A stretch of DNA of 47,890 bases from Nemertoderma westbladi (taxonomy: Eukaryota; Xenacoelomorpha; Nemertodermatida; Nemertodermatidae): contig JAUCBJ010007197.1 of assembly GCA_032718475.1 (NCBI GenBank), positions 1 through 47,890 on the forward strand, in the 5' to 3' direction. The position numbers and the translations under genes were made by a program. The notes beneath the pieces are model-generated. The model saw only the letters and a program-made list of their open reading frames with translations, was not told where the DNA came from and did not search any database. Position 1 is the stretch's first letter. Each line of letters starts with the position of its first letter. Shown piece after piece: positions 44,540-47,890 of this stretch.

Positions 44540-47071
44540 TTATCTGTACCTCCTCACGTCCTCTTCCCTGGCCCGTTTCTTGGTTATCACCGCTCCTCTG
44601 GCATCATCCGCTTTCTGCTTCCGGACCTTCGCTGCCACTTCCTTGCTAATCCCGGTCGTCGGCTCCTTGGGCGCTGGTGTTATTAATGCCCGATACCGCT
44701 TCGCCGGTGGCCCCTCAGAATGGCCTGGTTGTCTCCCTCGTGTGGCGTCCCATAGGATCATTTTCATTGCCTTTGGTACGTGTTCCGCCAAGAAATCCCT
44801 AAACTCCCTCCGGTTCTCTGGTGTCCACCTATCCAGGTACCGTTGCGTGTTCATAACTCCGGCGAACGATGCCGCCGTTGCTACCTCTTGATAGGTAAAC
44901 GGTAACCTTCGCTTTATGATTTCCATGTGGGTCTCCTGGTTTATGAGGAAGAAACCCCACTTGAACTCTTGGGCCTTCATGCGCTGGCGCGTCATGGCCC
45001 CGACGTCGGCCCACTCCTCGAACCTCGTGAACTTCTCCTCGTCGCTCATCCAGTCGCACTCGCGTCCGTAGTGCCCCCGAAAGTGGCACTTTGGACATCG
45101 GTTATGCAACCGTGGACACGCCCCCATCCTGTGACTTGGTTCTCTACAGTAGAGACAAAAGGTTCCCCGTTGGAACCGGTATAGGCAGCTGCTTTCCTGA
45201 TGGGTCTGTCTCCCACAGTAGTCGCAGCCGAGTAACAATGTCTTCCGTCCCACCTCGTCCTTCGTCCCAAGCGATCTCCGCGGTCTATGGAGTCGCTGGT
45301 AGGCGAACTTCTCTACGTTGCTCTCCCTGTTTACGTCGATCTCTCCGCCCCTCTCGGGCATCGTCTCCCCGAATACTATCCGTGGTGCCGTCCCCGGTTG
45401 CTCGCCCAACCTGATGGTGCTCCCCGCGAAATCCATCGCCGGCTCCTCGTGCACCCAGGTCCGCTTGCCGGATCTGTTCCAGAAGGCCCTCGCCCCACTG
45501 GCCGTCACCACCCTTCCGCCAACCCAGTCTGTGTCCGAGTGGCCTATCCTTTCGATGGGCGGCATCTCTCCGAACTCGTCGTCGTCGTCCTCCTCTGGTA
45601 GTGTCTCCAATCCCGGTATCCCGATGGATCCACTATGTCCCTTCCCGCCTTGGCTCTCGCCCGTAGCTCTCCATCCCTCTAGCTCCCTTAACTTCCTTGG
45701 CGGTTGGTCGCCCTCGGCGCCCGCTGGTATGGGCATCGTTTGCAACCCCGACGTCGACTGTTTCGGCGATCCCACCGTCCATCCCAATTCTCGTCCTAGA
45801 GACTCCCCCAAACTCCCTGACGAAGTCCAATGAAGCTCGTCTAGACCCACCTGTTCCTCGAAGCCATAACTCTGTGTCCTGGCCTCCTCTTCCCTCTCCT
45901 CTGCTTCTATCCTCTCCCGTCTAGCGACTTCTTCCAGTCGCTTTGCTTCCCGTCTATCCATCTCTAGCTGCTCCCATCTCTGATACAGTGTATCTGTCTC
46001 CCCGTCTACCAGATGTCGGCTGTTGTAGTACACCGACTCGCCCTTCAGCCCCGGGTGGTCTACCAGACCGTCAAAGGCCGTCTTAAAGGCTCTCCTGTAG
46101 CTTAGGGGTGATCCCGATAACAGAAATGCCCCTGGTTCCCTTTCGATAACTGCGGTCATGAATAAGTTAAGCAAACTTATCATCATCCAGTCCTCCTGCA
46201 GGATATATCGCTTCTGATATACCTTTATCGCTCCTCTGCGAAACTGATATACCTCCTGCTTTCCCGGTCTCGCTCCCCACTTCAGCGAGTTCGCTAGTTC
46301 TGCTCCGTATTCTTCCCTAAACTTCCCCCAATCCATCGGTTTGTGGCATACGAGCCCCAATAATTGGCCCATCGCCACCGCCCCGCATTGGCCTGTGTTC
46401 TCGACCACCCCCAATCCATCCGGTGCCGTCATAGCCATAAAGACTTTCTGCATATCCAGGAGGTTGGTGGCGTCTGGACCGATGATCCTCTCCGCGTCCT
46501 CGCGAATCGCCGATCCCACTTTCGTCGTCGACTTCTCTCTTACTAAGACTTGTACCGCTTTCGGCAGTCGGTCTAATTTCGGCCCGTCCTTCTTCCCATA
46601 CGTCCCTAGGTCGAATAAGAAGATGTCCCCATTCGGCGCGGCCAAATGTAGGAGTATGGTCCTGGCCGACCCTGCCGTTCCTCGTCTTGAACCCGCTTCG
46701 TCCTCCACGGTTCCCTCGTCATCTAGGATCATATATCCTCCTCTGTTGACGGACTCTATGAATCTTTTCCAGTCCTTCCTCGGCGATTCCCTCGGATACT
46801 TCGGAATCCCGAACTTCGCTTCGTCCCCTTTCACCACGTAGTGGAAGTGTTGGAAGATCGCGTTGTCTAGCGACGGGGTCCCGTAGGTCCCGACCAACCG
46901 CTGTTCGTGCGCCTCTCGGAAGTGATCCTGCAGCGCTCGCGCCGCGTGACCCCTTTCCAACCTCTCGTAGTATCCTCTCGTCTTCTCTTCCGGGTGTCTT
47001 TCGGTGAAATCCACCAATATTTCTTTTCCTCCTGACTCCGCCTTTCTCTTCCTGATCAGCTTACTCGCCAT
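44540..47071 (-). CDS. DEDD 3'-5' exonuclease-like protein with three CCHC zinc knuckles
   Basis: Intact 843-codon frame from ATG 47071 in good context (GGAATGG); three in-frame codons upstream begin with GTG. Residues about 100-310 read as an RNase D/WRN-type exonuclease: motif I ILDDEG (Asp117, Glu119); the strand TILLHLAAPNGDIFLFDL; motif II KVGSAIREDAERI (Asp192); LLDMQKVF; and a final helix RYILQEDWMM (Tyr289, Asp294), where the Tyr-Asp spacing is one longer than the usual YxxxD. A charged coiled coil follows (about 360-400), then a Ser/Gly/acidic linker, then three CX2CX4HX4C knuckles at about 616-673, and a basic tail with KKRARE. Zinc knuckles are typical of Gag-like RNA-binding proteins. 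The exonuclease in such a protein is unexpected. Fold assignment is by motif reading; activity is inference. Confidence 0.75.
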   Translation of the reverse strand: MASKLIRKRKAESGGKEILVDFTERHPEEKTRGYYERLERGHAARALQDHFREAHEQRLVGTYGTPSLDNAIFQHFHYVVKGDEAKFGIPKYPRESPRKDWKRFIESVNRGGYMILDDEGTVEDEAGSRRGTAGSARTILLHLAAPNGDIFLFDLGTYGKKDGPKLDRLPKAVQVLVREKSTTKVGSAIREDAERIIGPDATNLLDMQKVFMAMTAPDGLGVVENTGQCGAVAMGQLLGLVCHKPMDWGKFREEYGAELANSLKWGARPGKQEVYQFRRGAIKVYQKRYILQEDWMMISLLNLFMTAVIEREPGAFLLSGSPLSYRRAFKTAFDGLVDHPGLKGESVYYNSRHLVDGETDTLYQRWEQLEMDRREAKRLEEVARRERIEAEEREEEARTQSYGFEEQVGLDELHWTSSGSLGESLGRELGWTVGSPKQSTSGLQTMPIPAGAEGDQPPRKLRELEGWRATGESQGGKGHSGSIGIPGLETLPEEDDDDEFGEMPPIERIGHSDTDWVGGRVVTASGARAFWNRSGKRTWVHEEPAMDFAGSTIRLGEQPGTAPRIVFGETMPERGGEIDVNRESNVEKFAYQRLHRPRRSLGTKDEVGRKTLLLGCDYCGRQTHQESSCLYRFQRGTFCLYCREPSHRMGACPRLHNRCPKCHFRGHYGRECDWMSDEEKFTRFEEWADVGAMTRQRMKAQEFKWGFFLINQETHMEIIKRRLPFTYQEVATAASFAGVMNTQRYLDRWTPENRREFRDFLAEHVPKAMKMILWDATRGRQPGHSEGPPAKRYRALITPAPKEPTTGISKEVAAKVRKQKADDARGAVITKKRAREEDVRRYR

Positions 47072-47574
47072 TCCGAACACTACACTCGCTCACCTGTAGG
47101 GTGGTGCCTTACCAAGGCGCAATACAGATGAGTGAAGTATTTAGGATGTTTCGTACAGTTCGATAATGGCCTACTTTCTACTTAATTGCGCCTTTCAAGC
47201 TAAGTTTTACCTAATTAATTTCGGAGCTAGTAAATCAGCCTAATTTACAATTTCTGTCCGTTACTTTTATTATATTCTAGAACGACTTCGCTTGTGTTGC
47301 CACTATTTTCTAACTTTCAGCCCTATTCTATTTATTTGTTTATTTTTACTTTGATTCTACTGTCCTACTACTTATTACTGCCTATGGATTTATTCTATTC
47401 TCTCTCTGATCCATATTCTGGCCTACTCAGTGGGCCTATGCAGTACAGCAGTATGCGTCGTGTGGCCACACGATTTATCCAGCTGCACGCATATGCCCCC
47501 CTCTCGCTACTAACTCTACTTACTGCTAATTAATATCTATATCCTATTTACCCCCTTTTACCTCTTACTCCCTC
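47072..47574 (-). other. AT-rich leader of element B
   Basis: No ORF in the element's sense. An AGGTGAG splice-donor-like site lies just upstream of the ORF start (about 47092-47098). Confidence 0.4.
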
Positions 47575-47890
47575 TCTTCTAACTAATGGTACTACGTACC
47601 CTCTAACTCTAACTAACGGTACTACGTACCTACTAACTCTAACTCTAACTAGGTACTACGTACCTACTAACTCTAGCTAACTATTGGTACTACGTACCCT
47701 CTAACTCTCTAACTATCGGTACTACGTACCCTCTAACTCTGACTCTAACTAGGTACTACGTACCTACTAACTCTCTAACTATCGGTACTACGTACCTACT
47801 AACTCTAACTCTAACTAGGTACTACGTACCTACTAACTCTCTTACTATCGGTACTACGTACCCTCTAACTCTAACTCTAACTCTATTCCT
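47575..47890. repeat. 30-34-bp minisatellite with GGTACTACGTACC core
   Basis: Nine copies of GGTACTACGTACC, itself a 5-bp inverted repeat with a 3-base centre, at 47588, 47618, 47652, 47686, 47718, 47752, 47784, 47818 and 47850. They are separated by CTCTAACT-like spacers and continue to the window edge. Confidence 0.9.

Larger units (their letters stand above)
43289..47890 (-). mobile_element. LTR element B with an exonuclease/zinc-knuckle ORF (right end outside window)
   Basis: Minus order: tandem-repeat leader (47890-47575), AT-rich leader, an 843-codon ORF (47071-44540), ~700 bp of 3' sequence, hairpin, polypurine tract, 3' LTR (43828-43289). No Gag core, protease, RT or integrase is seen in the window. 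The 5' LTR is expected beyond 47890. It is unknown whether pol genes lie there, but the leader-like repeats upstream of the ORF argue for a compact non-autonomous element. Confidence 0.65.

Noticed and set aside
45091-45833. Plus-strand ORFs opposite the exonuclease ORF
   Set aside because: Shadows in GC-rich coding DNA; serine/proline-rich composition arises from the reverse complement.
47575-47890. CTCTAACT spacers considered as telomere-like repeat
   Set aside because: They alternate with GGTACTACGTACC cores in a 30-34-bp period and are not a TTAGGG-type array.

Overview
This is non-coding-rich eukaryotic DNA, almost certainly from a metazoan and probably a marine invertebrate. The basis is the content: BEL/Pao-type and Ty3/gypsy-type LTR retrotransposons, two kinds of non-LTR retrotransposon, satellite-like arrays, long C/G tracts, and a background rich in TACCGGTA and TAGGCCTA. 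I cannot place it more precisely. I see no bacterial operon, tRNA, rRNA or CRISPR. The window is a nest of mobile elements; the only host-like gene is a broken leucine-rich-repeat gene.

Layout. 1-525: old LTR relic. 1440-3720: a non-autonomous DNA transposon with a perfect 5-bp target duplication and ends beginning CACAGTG (Transib/RAG-like), filled with a 154-bp tandem array. 3769-15574: a young LTR element (two LTRs, polypurine tract) with an intact ~1,200-codon BEL/Pao Gag-protease ORF that has lost reverse transcriptase. 15575-17078: LINE fragments and a 30-bp minisatellite. 17510-18135: a 61-64-bp tandem array. 18378-19620: frameshifted LRR gene (minus). 19700-25400: decayed minus-strand LTR element A (5' LTR at 24825-25400, Gag, CCHC, dead protease, small membrane-protein ORF). 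25700-31380: gypsy integrase and protease/RT fossils, a 467-bp GATC-rich tandem array, and a LINE fragment. 32617-32827: a 211-bp foldback. 33100-36250: AT-rich DNA with 166-bp satellite-like repeats. 36300-38940: LINE and gypsy fossils, partly a segmental duplication of 30075-30957. 39022-43288: an unfamiliar transposon-like gene (minus), broken by a CR1-like LINE (40749-42800) and by LTR element B. 43289-47890: element B (minus): 3' LTR, polypurine tract, and an intact ~843-codon ORF combining a DEDD 3'-5' exonuclease-like domain with three CCHC zinc knuckles.

How parts fit. Elements A and B have related LTRs, sharing sequence blocks and apparently covarying hairpins, but carry different ORFs. 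None of the LTR elements here encodes its own reverse transcriptase; if mobile they would need enzymes in trans. The best candidates for something new are the exonuclease/zinc-knuckle ORF of element B, the DNA transposon whose two ends show RSS-like heptamers with 13- versus 23-nt spacing to a shared A-rich block, and the RT-less but intact Gag-protease element. All assignments are from reading translations and motifs by eye; no database search was run.
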